The notes under the pieces: generated by a model
The model's input: the letters and a program-made list of their open reading frames with translations, nothing else
Databases searched by the model: none
What the model was told of the DNA's origin: nothing
In this document: positions 11,291-24,004 of the stretch, in pieces
Layout: each line of letters starts with the position of its first letter
Position numbering within the stretch: the first letter of the stretch is position 1
NCBI GenBank assembly: GCA_030068075.1
Contig: CM057826.1
Coordinates: forward strand, 50,002,558-50,066,557
Length of the DNA: 64,000 nucleotides
Reading direction: 5' to 3'
DNA from: Paguma larvata
Lineage: Eukaryota; Chordata; Mammalia; Carnivora; Viverridae
Position numbers and translations under genes: made by a program

Positions 11291-13404
11291 CTTTATATAG
11301 AAAAGCTATAGAAACTTCCTTAAATTCTCATATAGTTTCTAAAAGTTTCTCTCAGATAAAATAAGTTCTTTTTTGCTAAGAGTGAAGTTTTTTTTCCTCC
11401 TTTTCTAAAATTCCTTATTATCTCTCATGGTAATTTCTACTAATAATTTTTGCAAAATTAAATAATAGTGGTGGTGGTATGTATCCACTTCTTATTTCTG
11501 CTTTTACTGTTTTACCCTAAGACAAAATGTAAGAGATAAAGTTTAGATGGATGAAGAGAAGTTAAGAAACCCATAGCAAGAAAATATCTATCATTTCTCA
11601 ATTTCCTAAGAGATTTTAAATTTATAACTAAAAATTGAATACTGAATTAAATAGATAACTTTGAATATCTCTTAGTAATCTATTGAAAGGATCAAAATAT
11701 CTTCACCTTTTCAACACATTAATATGGTAAATAATATAATTTTATTTGGAAATTACTATACAGTTATATTATAAAGTAAAATTTAAGTAAATTTTAAGTA
11801 ATTTTAGGTAAAATTTAAGTAAAGTTTAAATAATATTTAATTGTATTTAACTATTTTATTATATAATATTTAAAGATTAAATAAAGATTTCTTTAAAGAT
11901 TTCTTTTCTCCACTGATATTAATGAAGTGAATCCATATCTCTTTTTTCATATACTTTTGCTTTCTTTAGAATGGTTTTGTTACCTTAGGTTATGCTACTT
12001 TCTAAATCATTTGAAATTATTTTCTTCTTTCTGCTAGGATCTGCAAGAATTTAAATACCACTGGAGATATTTGCTTATAAAGCTCGACAAGATTTATTGT
12101 TGAAATCTTCTAGGCTAGGTGACCTTTTGGAGTAGGGTTACATTATTTTGTCAGTTTTCTTAGCTTTATCTTGGGTAATTGCTCTGTTTTTGTTTTCTCT
12201 TCCTGCTAGGGTTAGTTTTGCTAATTTATACTTTCTAAGAATGTCATGTATTTTATCCACATTTTTTAAGATCTTTGCATAATTTTCTTTTAATTTTGCC
12301 TTTTTAAAAAACAATTGTTAATCTTTTAAAAATCTCTACCTTGGCTCCCTCTTTGCTTCTTTAATAAGCTTTTCCTTGATCAATTATTTCCCTATTTTAC
12401 GTATTTTTTTTAAAGAACTGATTTATTTGTACATTGTATTATTTTGCTTTTCTATTTTATTAACTTATAATTGATTTTGATGAATTACTTTCTTCTGCTT
12501 CTTAGGATATATTGTTGATCTTTTTTTTTTTAATTTCTTGAAGAGTACATTTAATTCACTTTTTAAAATTACTTGCCAGAAATGTGCTTGAAGCTATAAC
12601 TTTCCCACTGTTAATTATTTTAACCATATCCCTTGAGATTCATTATGTAGTATTTAAATTGCTAATATTTTCTAGATGTTCTTCAAAGTAATTTTTATTG
12701 TACCTTTGATACCAGTTGTATAAAAGTGAGGTTATACAACTAATAAAGTTATTAAATATATTATTCAGGTAATGTTTCTGTCATTTTCTCTTTTTATTTC
12801 CTATTACTTTTTGGATGCTGTATCAATTTTAATTTTATAAATTATATATAAATTATGAATCATTGATAACACCTTTAATTTTGATTGCAATTATTATAAA
12901 ATATCTCTCAGTCAATACTTTTCTTCTACCTTCAATTCATCCTTATAACGTAATAACAGTCATAACATTGGTACTATTAAATGGTAATTATATTCAGTAC
13001 TCATCCTCAGACTTGTATTTGCCTCATTTGTTTTGCCTGTGACTTTATATAGAATATTTTTCAATGCTTTTACCTTAGAAGCATTTCCAATAAATAGCTT
13101 TTTGTTGGGTTTAGTTGCTTGATTAAATCTAAGAATCTTGCTCATTTGATAGGTAAGTTGATAGGTGCTCTAGTTATAGAGAACTTAAGATAAGCTTGGT
13201 CTTAATTCTGTCATCTTAATTTCTGCTCTAAATCTGCTTTTAAGTTGCCCTTATCCTTATTTCTGGCATCTTGCATTAGCTACCCCTATCTGCATCTTTC
13301 TTATTTTATTTCATTCTTATTATCTAGGGTTTTTTATAAGATTGTCAGTTTTTGATTCTTTTATCCTAACTATCCTGATACTTAAACTTTCATGTTTCAG
13401 TGTA

Positions 13405-13565
13405 TAGGACAATGATCTAAAAGACAAATGTGCAGATTCTCCAGCTTTCCCGCTAAAGATTTTGATTTACAATGTATCAAGTAGAATCTACTAAATTTTA
13501 AGTGAGCATCCCAGATGACTCTAATGTAGGCAGTCTATGCTGGACCCTTCCAAAAACATGGTTGT
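13405..13565 (+). mobile_element. hAT-type DNA element relic (tentative)
   Basis: The order of TGTGCAGATTCTCCAGC, AAGTAGAATCTACTAAATTT and ATCCCAGATGACTCTAATG recalls the MER5/MER20 group. Terminal repeats are not clear. Confidence 0.4.
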
Positions 13566-14254
13566 AGTAATCTATGTTGATTTTAAATATATCCTTAATC
13601 TTCAAATTCTTGATTCATAAACTCTTAAAGAGTAAATATTGAGTCCTTGCTATGAATAAGAAAACAAACACTTTCTCTTCGCCAATACACATTCTGATTT
13701 ATTCTTTTTATACAGTTGATACTATCTAGTTGAAATAATTCACTTATCTTTTATTCTGCAACTTCTGGAGCTGTAGAGTTTTAGATTGACATGCTATCTT
13801 TAGTTCTGAATGCTAGCATACTGCCTTTTCCTATTCTAGAGTTCCTTACTTTGACTACCTTTAATTGGAATTAGAAAAAATTAGAATTTTTTTTAACAAG
13901 GTTTTATGGATGCTATATTCACTAAGACCTGGGAAACTATGAATATCTTTTTTTTTGCCTTTATCTATCAATAATAATATTCTTAGATTATTTTTTCTCC
14001 CCATCAGACCCTTGTAACATTTTCCCATTGTTTTTCAAAATTTAATATTTCCTCAGGATAGTTTGAGACCTAATTTTTCCCCCTCCCTTGTAGATCATTC
14101 ACTATTTCTGAATGGAAATTTAGTAATGTCAGAAAGATATCAGAGAGTGGTAAAGAGATTATATAATGCTTACCTTAGGACCTACTATACCCTTTTGGCC
14201 TACTGATTAATTTTATCACAGATATGTATAAATATATAATGTCTAGCATATTCG

Positions 14255-14460
14255 TTAAGAGTGTAGCCTCTAGTCATCTTTTCTGTTCAACCATATCTTA
14301 GCTGTCTGACTGTAAGCAAGTTAATTATACTCTCTGGGTCCTAGTTTATCAGCTGTAAAATTATAATTACTACAATAAAAGATAATAATAAGGACTATGT
14401 CATGACACACTATATGTAAAGTGTCTAAGAACATAAAAGGCATCCAATAAGTTTTCATTA
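14255..14460 (+). repeat. MIR SINE relic
   Basis: The words TCTTAGCTGTCTGACTGTAA, CTGGGTCCTAGTTTATCAGC and AAAGGCATCCAATAAGTTTT follow MIR from core to 3' end. The young L1 at 14490 lies directly after it. Confidence 0.75.
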
Positions 14461-14489
14461 TTATTATAATTTTTGACGTCAGATTTTTT

Positions 14490-15379
14490 CTTTTTTTTTT
14501 TTTTTTTTTTTTTTGTTATAATAGTTTATTTTCAAATTGCTTTACATATAACACCCAGTGTTCATCCCAACATGTGCCCTTTTTAATGCCCATCACCCCC
14601 TCTCGCCCCTCCCTCATCCCCCTTACCCTCAGTTTTTTCTTAGTCTTTGAGAGTCTCTTATGTTTTATCTCCCTCCCTCTCTGTGTCTTTTTTTTCTTTC
14701 CCCTCTTCCCCTCCCCCTGGTTTTTGCTTAGTTTCACAAAGTCCACCTATTCGTGGAAACATATGGTATCTGTCTTTTTCTGACTGACTTATTTCACTTA
14801 ACATAATACCCTCCAGTTCCATCCATCTTGCTACACATGGCCAGATTTCATTTTTTCTCCTTGCCACGTAGTAGTCCATTGTATATAAGTACCATAACTT
14901 CTTTATCCATTCGTCAGTTGATGGGCACTTGGTCTCTTTCCATGATTTGGCTATTGTCGAAAGTGCTGCTATGAACATTGGGGTACACGTGCTCCTATGC
15001 ATCAGCATTCCTGTGTCTCTTGGGTAGATTCCTAGCAGGGCTATTGCTGGGTCATAGGGTAGCTCTATTTTCATTTTTTTGAGGGACCTCCACACCGTTT
15101 TCCAGAGTGGCTGCACCAGTTTGCATTCCCACCAACAGTGTAGGAGGGTGCCTACTTCTCCACATCCTCGCCAGCATCTATAGTTTCCTAATTTGTTCAT
15201 TTTAGCCACTCTGACTGGTGTGAGGTGGTATCTCAGTGTAGTTTTGATTTGTATTTCCCTGATGCTGAGTGACATTGAGCATCGTTTCATGTGTCTGTTG
15301 GCCATCTGAATGTCCCCTTTGGAGAAGTGTCTATTCATATCTTCCGCCCATTTCTTCACTGGGTTGTTTGTTTTTCGGG
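14490..15379 (-). mobile_element. Young 5'-truncated L1 (3' end, ~890 bp)
   Basis: This is an L1 retrotransposon insertion on the minus strand. It has a long poly(A) tail (T run at 14491-14513), an AATAAA signal just before it, a 3' UTR, and the C-terminal end of ORF2. A perfect 28-bp target-site duplication (14462-14489 and 15380-15407, beginning TATTATAATTTTTGACGTC) flanks it, and the endpoints agree with target-primed reverse transcription. The 5' truncation is within ORF2. The intact frame, long tail and exact duplication show that it is much younger than the other L1 copies in the window. Confidence 0.95.
14658..15359 (-). pseudogene. L1 ORF2 C-terminal fragment (open, 233 codons)
   Basis: This is the C-terminal part of the L1 ORF2 protein, which in full length supplies endonuclease and reverse transcriptase for retrotransposition. 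Only the region after the reverse transcriptase is present. The zinc-knuckle-like motif [18 protein letters not shown] (C-x3-C-x7-H-x4-C) is intact, followed by [13 protein letters not shown], a conserved L1 ORF2 segment. The frame is already open at the truncation point and the first codon is not a genuine start. With no endonuclease or polymerase domain it cannot act as a mobile enzyme. No frameshift or stop interrupts it, which supports a recent insertion. Confidence 0.9.
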
Positions 15380-15407
15380 TATTATAATTTTTGACGTCAG
15401 ATTTTTT

Positions 15408-16080
15408 TCTAATCCATTTTATTCCATTCTATACTAGCACCATGATTCTGCATGTTTAATCTGCTATACCTGTTTTATATATTTATTATGTTTTTTCTAA
15501 GTGGTTTGTATCTCTATACCTCCTTTCTCTCCATTTGACATGATTTTCTACAGCCTGAGCTCTGTGTTACTGCCTTGATACTGTGCCACGCTTATTCTCT
15601 TTCTTATTTAGATTCAGTTACTAGTTTCTACAAAGATCACTTTGTCTTCATTTTTGCCTTTTAATCACCTCTTAGCATCTATTTATCATTTCATCTTTGA
15701 TCTTTTGTTTCATATTCTCTTTCAATTTTTGGTGAGAAAAACCTTTGTTATGGAAATTTTAATTTATCCTGAAGTATTTTTTTTCCAATTAGCGTCATTA
15801 TTCTGTCTTTTCTATCCTAAGTTATTTTCTCTCTCTACCCAACAAAACAGACACAGAGTCATTTGTCGTTTTCCTGCAAAGCTGCTATGTGTTTCTTTGT
15901 TTAGATGCTTCATTTTGATGTAGACCTTTCTATAGGGTTTTCCTGTTTGTTCAAATATAGCTTCAGTAGATTTGTCTGGATTCTGCTTTCATCAATATTG
16001 GTCCTGCCCATGTATCTCTGTTTCTTTTTATGACTTCAGCCTGAGTTAAGTGTTGATTGTTTTTGTTTTATTTTTCTATT
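15408..16080 (-). mobile_element. Ancient L1 region, continued (tentative)
   Basis: The plus strand has antisense L1 words such as CCATTCTATACTAGCACCAT followed by GATTCTGCATGTTT, then T-rich sequence that is hard to place. Confidence 0.45.
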
Positions 16081-16208
16081 ACTGTTTTATTATCTATGGC
16101 TTTTGAATGGAGAGGAGAAAAACTGCACACAGGTTTTGGATTCTTCTACCTTCATTTCTCTAACACTTTTGCAATTGGACACAGGTATCGGTTTTCTGGT
16201 TCTCTGTC

Positions 16209-16230
16209 ATCTTAAGGGTCATCTTAAGGG
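16209..16230. repeat. 11-bp tandem duplication
   Basis: The unit ATCTTAAGGG(T/C) occurs twice in direct succession just before the GT repeat. Confidence 0.85.
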
Positions 16231-16237
16231 CTTGGTG

Positions 16238-16253
16238 ATATGTGTGTTTGTGT

Positions 16254-16293
<40 letters not shown>
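16238..16293. repeat. (GT)n microsatellite
   Basis: About 50 bp of GT with two interruptions near its left end; an uninterrupted run of about 17 units at 16260-16293. Confidence 0.95.
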
Positions 16294-16296
<3 letters not shown>

Positions 16297-16334
16297 ACCA
16301 CACTCTCACAGGGTGCTAGTGTGGTAGCTGCCAT

Positions 16335-16790
16335 AAGCTATGACAGAACTTTCCTAGGGAACAACTTGGAAATATATGTTGCCATCTTAAAGGCACATAC
16401 TTTTTTAACCTAGAAATTCTATTTTAAGAAATATACCAGGAATCGGTGGTGTAGACACATGTCAGCAACAGAATGCTTAGAGTTGCTTATAATGGAAGAC
16501 CACTGAGAAACGGTGCAATTATCTAACAGTAGGTGCTCATTACATAAATTATGGAAAATATATCAATAAAATATCTTGTCGCTATCAGAAGTGATATATA
16601 CTTACACTTGAAGGTATAAAAAGGTAAGTGGAAAATAGCAGTTATACACAATAGCAGAGCGTAATTATATAAAAGTATGTCACTACCTGTGAGTAAAAAG
16701 CAATGTTAACAGTGATTATATCTGGGTGTGGAGGTGCAGATAGTTTACACCACCTTTTGTAGATTAAAAAAATATCATGAATTAGTTTTA
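16335..16790 (+). mobile_element. HAL1/L1M 3' region relic
   Basis: The order CTAGAAATTCTATTTTAAGA, GTGCTCATTACATAAATTAT, ACAGTGATTATATCTGGGTG and CACCACCTTTTGTAG matches the 3' part of HAL1/L1M elements. Confidence 0.65.
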
Positions 16791-16899
16791 TAACTAGAGA
16801 AATAGTAATAGGACTAAACTAAGAAAAAAAAGAAAAAATTGAGAAAGAGATACATTCTCTGCTACCATCTCTACAACAAAATCAACTATTTATTGAGTG

Positions 16900-17105
16900 G
16901 TCTTGGTCTGGTACTATATGAGTCCCTTAACATAAGAATCTCATTTAATTCCCTCAGCAACTTCATGAGGCAGAAATTAGTGTTTTAGTTTTCAGTTGAG
17001 AAACTTGAAGGGTGGGAAGGTTAAACATATCTAATGTCAAATAGCTCATAAAAGACCATGCCTAAATGAGACTCCAGTATGGTCTAGCTGATTCTAAAAT
17101 CTACC
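16900..17105 (-). repeat. MIR SINE relic
   Basis: The plus strand reads TTCCCTCAGCAACTTCATGA, CAGTTGAGAAACTTGAAGG and ATGTCAAATAGCTCATAAA, the reverse complement of MIR. Confidence 0.7.
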
Positions 17106-18129
17106 ATTTTCCCAGTGGACCCCTACTTCCTCTGAGGATTATCAAATACATCTTTATGATTTTACAGGTTACAGATTTAATGGCTCATTATTCAAACTTT
17201 TGAACACTAATCCTTATTTCATATACTAAGTTTGAACTTAAAAGAGAATTCAAAGGACAGAGCATAGACATACCCAACAAAGAAAGGTATACAAGCAGAA
17301 GACATTAAGATTCATATTTCAATGTAAATAATTGACATTGTCTTTAATAAAGTGTTTTATGAAACAGGGAAAGAGTTCTTGACAGATGAGGATCTAAATC
17401 GTAGTATCAGAGAGTATCATTAACTCTTTCAAGTCATCAACTGAAAAATTTAATGCACCAAAGAGGCAGATGTTCTTTAAAGGAGTCTCATGATCTGGGG
17501 ATTTTCCTGAATTTTCACATAACTTTACCCAATCAGTACTAGAACAATCATGCAGTATACTTTGATTTTGGTTTTGAAAAATACAACATTTTTCAATTGT
17601 TTTCATCATAAACCGACATTCCAATGGTCAAACATGTTTTCTTCTAAATGATTAGCATTCTACCCAGAATACTGCCCAACCGAATCAGTCTAGTTCAATT
17701 TCAACAAGACTAGCTAGAGTTAAAAACAAGATCAGCAATAACACAAAGGAGATAGCCTAAGACAACAGACATGGTAGGGGCTGGATGTTTAGGAGACTGG
17801 GACTAAATTAGTGATGGCAAAATTCCAAATATCTCTTCTCCTGGAATATACCTAATACCATTTATCAGACTCTCTTCTATGTATAACACAACAAGTAATG
17901 AAGTTAAAAGGCAGCTTAAAATAAAACGGAGTAGCAATTTAATAGATAAACCAGACCTTTCTCCCACCCCAAAGGCAATAATAATTTGGAATTAAGGAAC
18001 CTGGTGTCAGAACAGTAAAATTAGGGAAGAACATGATACTCAGAAGATACAGTAACAGCTCATCAAGCATCAAGTCCTCATAGGAAAGATTCACAAGCAT
18101 TCATTGTTATTCACTGCCTCACCAAGAAA

Positions 18130-18215
18130 CAGAAATTAAAAAAAAAAAAAAAGAGTTGGACAAGTAGTGGATGTTAAAGTAGAATGGTGACAATTCTCCT
18201 CCTCCTCCTCCTCCA
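18130..18215. repeat. Poly(A) run and (CTC)n tract
   Basis: A 16-base A run at about 18137-18152 and six CTC/TCC units at 18197-18214, separated by ordinary sequence. Confidence 0.85.
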
Positions 18216-18867
18216 ATGTAGAGAGCAATGTGAATGACAATTTGCCAATTAAGACTGCAAACACGTGAGGATTCAGAAACTAAACTTTAACTATTAGCCA
18301 AAAAAAGGTGTTCTTTAGAGTTCATTTAAGTCAGAATTATAACAAGAAACAATCTCAGTTACTGCCTTTTATGTATCATTATAATAGTGTTGAGTCCACC
18401 AAGGTAATAGTTGTTTATAAAATAGATAACGATAAAGCAACAAGGACTTGATGCAAACATAACATTCCTACACATAAATTAATAATCTAGGACAGAAAAT
18501 ATAGGCTCCTAAATTCTTACCCAACTAATAGATTCTCTACCTACTCCACTCACCAAAATAAACACAACAAGAAAACTAATGCCAGAGTGTATAATGGCAT
18601 TCTATCTTCTCAATACAAATGAAAAGGAATATCAAAATATGATGCACTTAGTTTCTCTCTCTAGCTCAATAATAATGAGTGAGTGAAACACTGAAGCTTA
18701 GGCTCATCATAGTCAACAAAACAAAACAGGAAAACCCCATTAGGGTTTCATGAAAACATTTAACTTATTTCCAAGTCTCTGTGGATATATAAGTCCATAG
18801 GTTATCTGCAAAGACCCCATACATTATTTTACAGGGAACAGCTAAACAAATTGGCCCCAACAGAAAT

Positions 18868-19096
<229 letters not shown>

Positions 19097-19696
19097 AGAT
19101 AAATGCTACTCGTCTCTAGAAAGATTGATGTTAACAGAGAGGATTTTGAATTAGTTGTATTTTTTAAATTTATCATTAAAAAATCTAATTCCAACTACTA
19201 GAATAAATAGATTTAAAAGATTTTAGTGGCTTTGTATAACAACATCAACAACAAAAAAAGAGACACAATGGATAAGGGCAACACAGAGACTCACAGAACC
19301 CATGAATGAAAAATAAAGAATGTTCCCCAAATGGAAATCTTTTTGGCACAGCTTTATTTGGAAAACTGTGTGGTTGCGGTTCTCTTAATGCAGTCAAGGC
19401 TTTTCAGATATGTAAGAGTAAAGGTGGTGAAAAGGCAGGAGTAACTAAATTATCCAAAAAAAAAAAAAATATACACACACAGTTACTGGCAGTAAAATAA
19501 ACAATGAACAACATAAAGCTTAAAGGGAAGAAAAGAGAGTTGAAAGTTTGAAGGGGATAAGCAAGAAAAGTAAGTGAAATTAATCAAGAGCAAATTCTAT
19601 AAGGAAACACATTCACACACATACACATATAACATACACACAAATAGAAGAATGCAAGGGATAATAGGAAGAACTCTCCTAACACTAGAATAGAGA

Positions 19697-19720
19697 TTAT
19701 ATATATATATATATATATAT
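19697..19720. repeat. (AT)n microsatellite
   Basis: Twelve uninterrupted AT units. Confidence 0.9.
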
Positions 19721-19879
19721 TTTAATGAATGACTTCATAAGACACTTGGAAGAAATATTCAGTAGCCCTCTTGTTGGTTTGAGGTTTATTTAAAATTCTT
19801 TGTATTTTACAACTTGTTACATGGAGACAATGTCCATGTTACTGACTTGCAGGCTATGGACTCTCATGTGTAAACAGGT

Positions 19880-19912
19880 GTTTTTTGTTTTGTTTGTTTG
19901 TTTGTTTGTTTT
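19880..19912. repeat. (TTTG)n tract
   Basis: About five TTTG units preceded by a T-rich variant. Confidence 0.9.
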
Positions 19913-20029
19913 CCCCTGTGAAGTCAACTGAATTGAATATATGGAATAATGTGGAATGAGCTTTTAAATATTTTTTTGCACTTGCTAGCAAAGCAGAATA
20001 TACACTAGATACAAACTGGAAAATCCAGA

Positions 20030-20165
20030 TCAAGTCTCAGAAATTGTGTCAGCTTTGTTATGCAACCTTGGATATTTTACTCTCCTTAAGAGCCTTAGTT
20101 TTTGCATTGATTAAATGAATTAAATAGTAGGAAAGAATTGTTGTAAGAGCTGCATATACTCTTGT
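20030..20165 (+). repeat. MIR SINE relic
   Basis: The words TTGTGTCAGCTTTGTTATGC, TTGGATATTTTACTCTCC and TTAGTTTTTGCATTGATT follow MIR order. Confidence 0.65.
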
Positions 20166-20924
20166 TAAGTTAAAAACTTACAGGAAACCAATACAGAGAA
20201 GAGAGTGGAAAAATCTGGACGTAGATCATTGAGGTAACAGTGGGCTCCCACCTGCCTAGGCTTCCTATTTTCATCCCTCCTTGACCTCAGGACAGAGAAC
20301 AATTTAAAAATCACTTTAGATGATCTGACATGCTGCTTCTGTCTCTAGGAAACCATCAATGGAAGCTAAAAAGGTCAATCCCTCTCTTAGTGACTGATTT
20401 TTCCAGAGCATCCAACAATACTTAGTTGATTATATGTTCCCCAGCTTTGGGGAAAAAAAAAAGAAAGAAAGGAAAAAAAATAATGAAAATTACATTAGAA
20501 AAGAATGGACATTCTTGATAAGAAATAGAGTGGCATTATTCATGATGCCAACACAAAAGAAAGTGATGTGCAATCAGAGCCCTATGTAGATCTCCTCTAA
20601 CCTTTCACATTAGGTTAAAAATGAAACCACAAGAGTCTGGAATGTAGGATGGTCACCTTTTTGTTTTAATCAAATCAGGATGACTATAAGTATTCTGGCC
20701 TAAGAAATGATAGTGTTTAGTTGACTTGCAACAGCTAATACCTTTGAAAAATAATTTTCTTGCATTGACTTTAAAAGTTCTAACAGGAATCACTCCTCTC
20801 TAGATAGTACTATCGTTTAGGAATGGGATTGGACCCTATGTGCTGTGTATTTACTGAGTAGAATACACGCACAAGCATTGATGATACATCTTGAGTAAAT
20901 TTTACTTTAAAAAGTAATAATTCC

Positions 20925-21185
20925 TATCATTTATAATAGTTTAATGTTTTATTAGTATTTACCACTTACTGAGTGTTTAATATATATTGAGGACTATGTT
21001 ATCTATCCTCTCTTTACATTATCACAAATAATCTTCATAATAACCTATGAGATAAGAATTAACCCCATTTTATAGATGAAGAAGCTGAAGGGTCAGAGTG
21101 GCTTACTTGTTTGTTTATTACCTAGTGTCACATAACTGTAAATAGACGGTAAATACTGAAAATGACTGACTCCAAAATACCTGTT
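20925..21185 (-). repeat. MIR SINE relic, nearly full length
   Basis: The plus strand has ACCACTTACTGAGTGTTTAA, CCTCTCTTTACATTATCACA, CCCCATTTTATAGATGAAGA and GTGTCACATAACTGTAA, covering almost the full MIR in reverse. Confidence 0.8.
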
Positions 21186-21285
21186 TAGAACTGTTGTGCT
21201 AAATTATAACTTCTGATGTCTTAATATTATACATTTTGATTAAAGAAGGTGGAGAAACCACTTATGCTTAGGAGTTTTAAGAACA

Positions 21286-21500
21286 TTGGGTTCCTGAGTG
21301 GCTCAGTCAGTTAAGCGTCGGACTACAGCTCAGGTCACGATCTCACAGTCTATGAGTTTGAGCCCCATGCTGGGCTCTGTGCTGACAGCTCAGAGACTAA
21401 AGCCTGCTTCAGATTCTGTCTCTCCATTTCTCTCTGCCCCTCCCCTCCTCACACACTCTCTCTCTCAAAATTAAACAAACATTAAAAAAAATTAAAAAAA
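21286..21500 (+). mobile_element. Feline CanSINE
   Basis: A full-length copy with GTGGCTCAGTCAGTTAAGCG and an A-rich tail. A perfect 14-bp target-site duplication GAGTTTTAAGAACA is at 21272-21285 and 21501-21514. Confidence 0.96.
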
Positions 21501-21574
21501 GAGTTTTAAGAACAGGACAAGCATCTTATTTTTTCTGGGCCTCAGTTTCTCATGTTTGAAACTAGAGGATTGGA

Positions 21575-21785
21575 TTAGACTAGTATTTTTAACCTTAGCA
21601 ATATCAACATTTGGGATCAATAGTTCTTTGTTAGGAGGAGACTGTTCACTGAGCAGAAATATGTTTGCCAGAATTCTTGGCCTCTAGTACTAGACACAAG
21701 TACTAATCTCCTCCCAATTTTGAGAATCCCAAACACCTACAGATATTGCCAAAGATCCTCTGGGGGAAAACTTGCCTGCGTTTTA
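21575..21785 (-). mobile_element. hAT-type MER element relic
   Basis: The words TATCAACATTTGGGATCAAT, AGTTCTTTGTTAGGAGGA, TTCTTGGCCTCTAGTACTAG and ATATTGCCAAAGATCCTCTG form a known mammalian non-autonomous hAT element. I am unsure of the exact family name and of its formal orientation. Confidence 0.6.
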
Positions 21786-21800
21786 AGAAGCATTGTACTA

Positions 21801-22004
21801 AGGGTGCCTCAGTGGCTCAGTTGGTTAAGCATCCAACTTTGGTTTAGGTCATGATCTCGTGGTCTATGAGTTCAAGCCCAATGTCAGGCTCTATGCTGAT
21901 GTCCTGGAGCCTACTTCAGATTCTGTGTTTCCCTCTTTTTCTGCCTCTCCCTCACTCGTGCTCTGTCTCTCTCAAAAATGAATAAACTTTAAAAAAAAAA
22001 AAAA
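21801..22004 (+). mobile_element. Feline CanSINE
   Basis: A full copy beginning AGGGTGCCTCAGTGGCTCAG with a 14-base A tail. The duplication AGCATTGTACTAA / ACCATTGTACTAA flanks it. Confidence 0.95.
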
Positions 22005-22620
22005 GAACCATTGTACTAAAAGAACTCTGATACTATTTTTGTTCTCTGATAGTCTATGCTCTCAATTGTGGGTCCAACTTCAGCCAAGAGGAGGAGTTTT
22101 TCACCACTGTGGGGTACTCGCTCAGGGAGCCATTTTCTACCTCCATCTGAATACACTGAACTTAAAACTCTGAAGCTCTCCAGGTTCAGTTTCTTATAAA
22201 ACGGCCACTCTCTGGCTTTTAAATTCATCATTTAAATGCAAATTGGTATGAAAAAAATATGGTAGATAAAAGTAAAAAGAGATCAGATGTTCTCTTACTA
22301 AGTCAGCTTTTCATTAGGGCAATTGATTTAGATTCAGTTCAAATTGCAGTCTTATAAGAGAGTGTTATTTATTACTTATTTATTTAATTAAAGCTGCTAT
22401 ATTAGAAAAATTATAAAATGGTTTTTAAAAGCATTCTTTTCTTTGACAGCCTGAGAGAGAACCTATTGACAGATTCTAATAAGTGAAACATCAGGCACTG
22501 TAAAGAAATTGACAATTTTCTAGACCTGTGGGTCATCAGCTATCAAGGGCCGTACTTAAAATATGCATCATTACAAATATCATTTCCCAGCGAAGAATTG
22601 CCTTTGATTAGAGAATAATA

Positions 22621-22655
22621 CAAAAAAAAAAAAGAGGGAGAGAGAGAGAGAGAGA
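22621..22655. repeat. A run followed by (GA)n
   Basis: Twelve A bases and then GAGGGAGAGAGAGAGAGAGA. Confidence 0.9.
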
Positions 22656-23144
22656 CATATGGATATTTGAAAACATTAGTGAGTTAAAGCTTTCATTGGG
22701 TTTGCTCCAAATAAAACTCAACTGTAGAGATTATTTGTGGTGTGCCATCCTTGGAATTCAATTGAAGTCAGAAATATTAAAATGTCAATTAAATAATGAT
22801 TGATCCAGTTAATAATCCCAGATGGTTTAAAAGTATTACTGATTTCCTAGTTTCATCACTATGAACTATTTATTAAATTCAACACTATGCACTACTTTAT
22901 AAACACTATTTATGGCAGATATTAAAATAAGACCTTATTTTTTGGTCTTTGTTGAAGGATTTAAATTTGGGCTGTGGGAAAATACATATGTAAATATTCT
23001 GTTTAGTGCAAAACGTTTGATAGAGGAAGCCAGGTGAAGTAACATTTGGGTAGTAAAGAGGGTTGGATCCATTGGGACTGCTGTCAAAAATCTCCAAATG
23101 GAGATTCTAAATCTTGGCTGCAAATTAGAAAAATGTTTGAAGAA

Positions 23145-23280
23145 TATTTTAAAATTATGATACCCAGGCATACTCTAGCACATGCAAGTAAGAATTTCTG
23201 GGAAGGGAATCCAGGCTTCAGTATTTGTTAAAGCTCTCCCACTCATTCAATTGGGCACCCAAGGTTGAGAATCATTGCCT
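23145..23280 (+). mobile_element. hAT-type non-autonomous DNA element (MER5-like)
   Basis: The segment runs from GAATTTCTGGGAAGGGAATC through TTTGTTAAAGCTCTCCCACT to the terminal repeat AAGGTTGAGAATCATTGCC. Confidence 0.6.
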
Positions 23281-23829
23281 TACAGAATAAACAGCGTTTA
23301 CAGCTGCATGGAAACTGTTCTTTAATTATGTGTAACTTAAGCAAGATGGTGGTCTCTCATAGTCACATGCTTCAGTGATTTTAAGTGGTACATGTTCAAG
23401 GCATTAAGTAATTATCTGTCACTTAAGAAAATTATTTTTTTTACCCTCTACTCTTTTTATCCTCTTGATGACTTCAAAGAGAAAGCCTTCATTTATTGCT
23501 GGTGGATCTTTAATATATCTCTGCACTTGTCTATCTCCCTTTTAAATCAAAGAGAATGGGTTCGGGCCCAGAGCCTTCATCTAGTGTAGGCTAGAATTCA
23601 ATTCAAGAGTTTTATATTTATTACTTAAGATTATCTTCCAGTAAATAATACTGATTTAAGTGATATAAAATATCCTTTTAAAAACTTAAAGTGAATAAAT
23701 GTACATAAATATAAAGTATAAAATAGTACACATTATACTCATATATGGAAAATTTCACAAAGGTAGTTCTCATATGACTATGGTTTGGGCAATCCTAGTG
23801 TTAATTTAAAGGGCATCCAAATGTATCAT

Positions 23830-23960
23830 AACTTTTGGCCCTAATTGTGCCTCCATCACTAATTAACATTGTGATTTTGGAAAAATTACCCATTCTCTTC
23901 CCTGAGCCTTGGTTTCCTCATTTGTTAAACAAGGCCATTAACCTATATTGCTGGCATTCT
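23830..23960 (+). repeat. MIR SINE relic beside the TM3 exon
   Basis: TTGTGATTTTGGAAAAATTA, CCTGAGCCTTGGTTTCCTCA and TTTGTTAAACAAGG match MIR. It ends about 45 bp beyond the donor site of the 245-bp GABRB2 exon, so it lies at the very start of the downstream intron. Confidence 0.75.
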
Positions 23961-24004
23961 TCTATGAGTTTAAGTATCAAGGAGGGCTTGTCCTCTGAAT
24001 TTAC

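Larger units (their letters stand above)
10490..13400 (-). mobile_element. Ancient L1/HAL1 ORF2 region, split by a SINE
   Basis: The plus strand is a long T-rich run with recognisable antisense ORF2 words: ATAGTGGTGGTGGTATGTAT near 11466, CAACACATTAATATGGTAAA near 11710, and ATAACTTTCCCACTGTTAAT near 12596. The reading frames are destroyed. A younger SINE (10896-11122) interrupts it. The right part could be the related HAL1 family. Confidence 0.6.
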
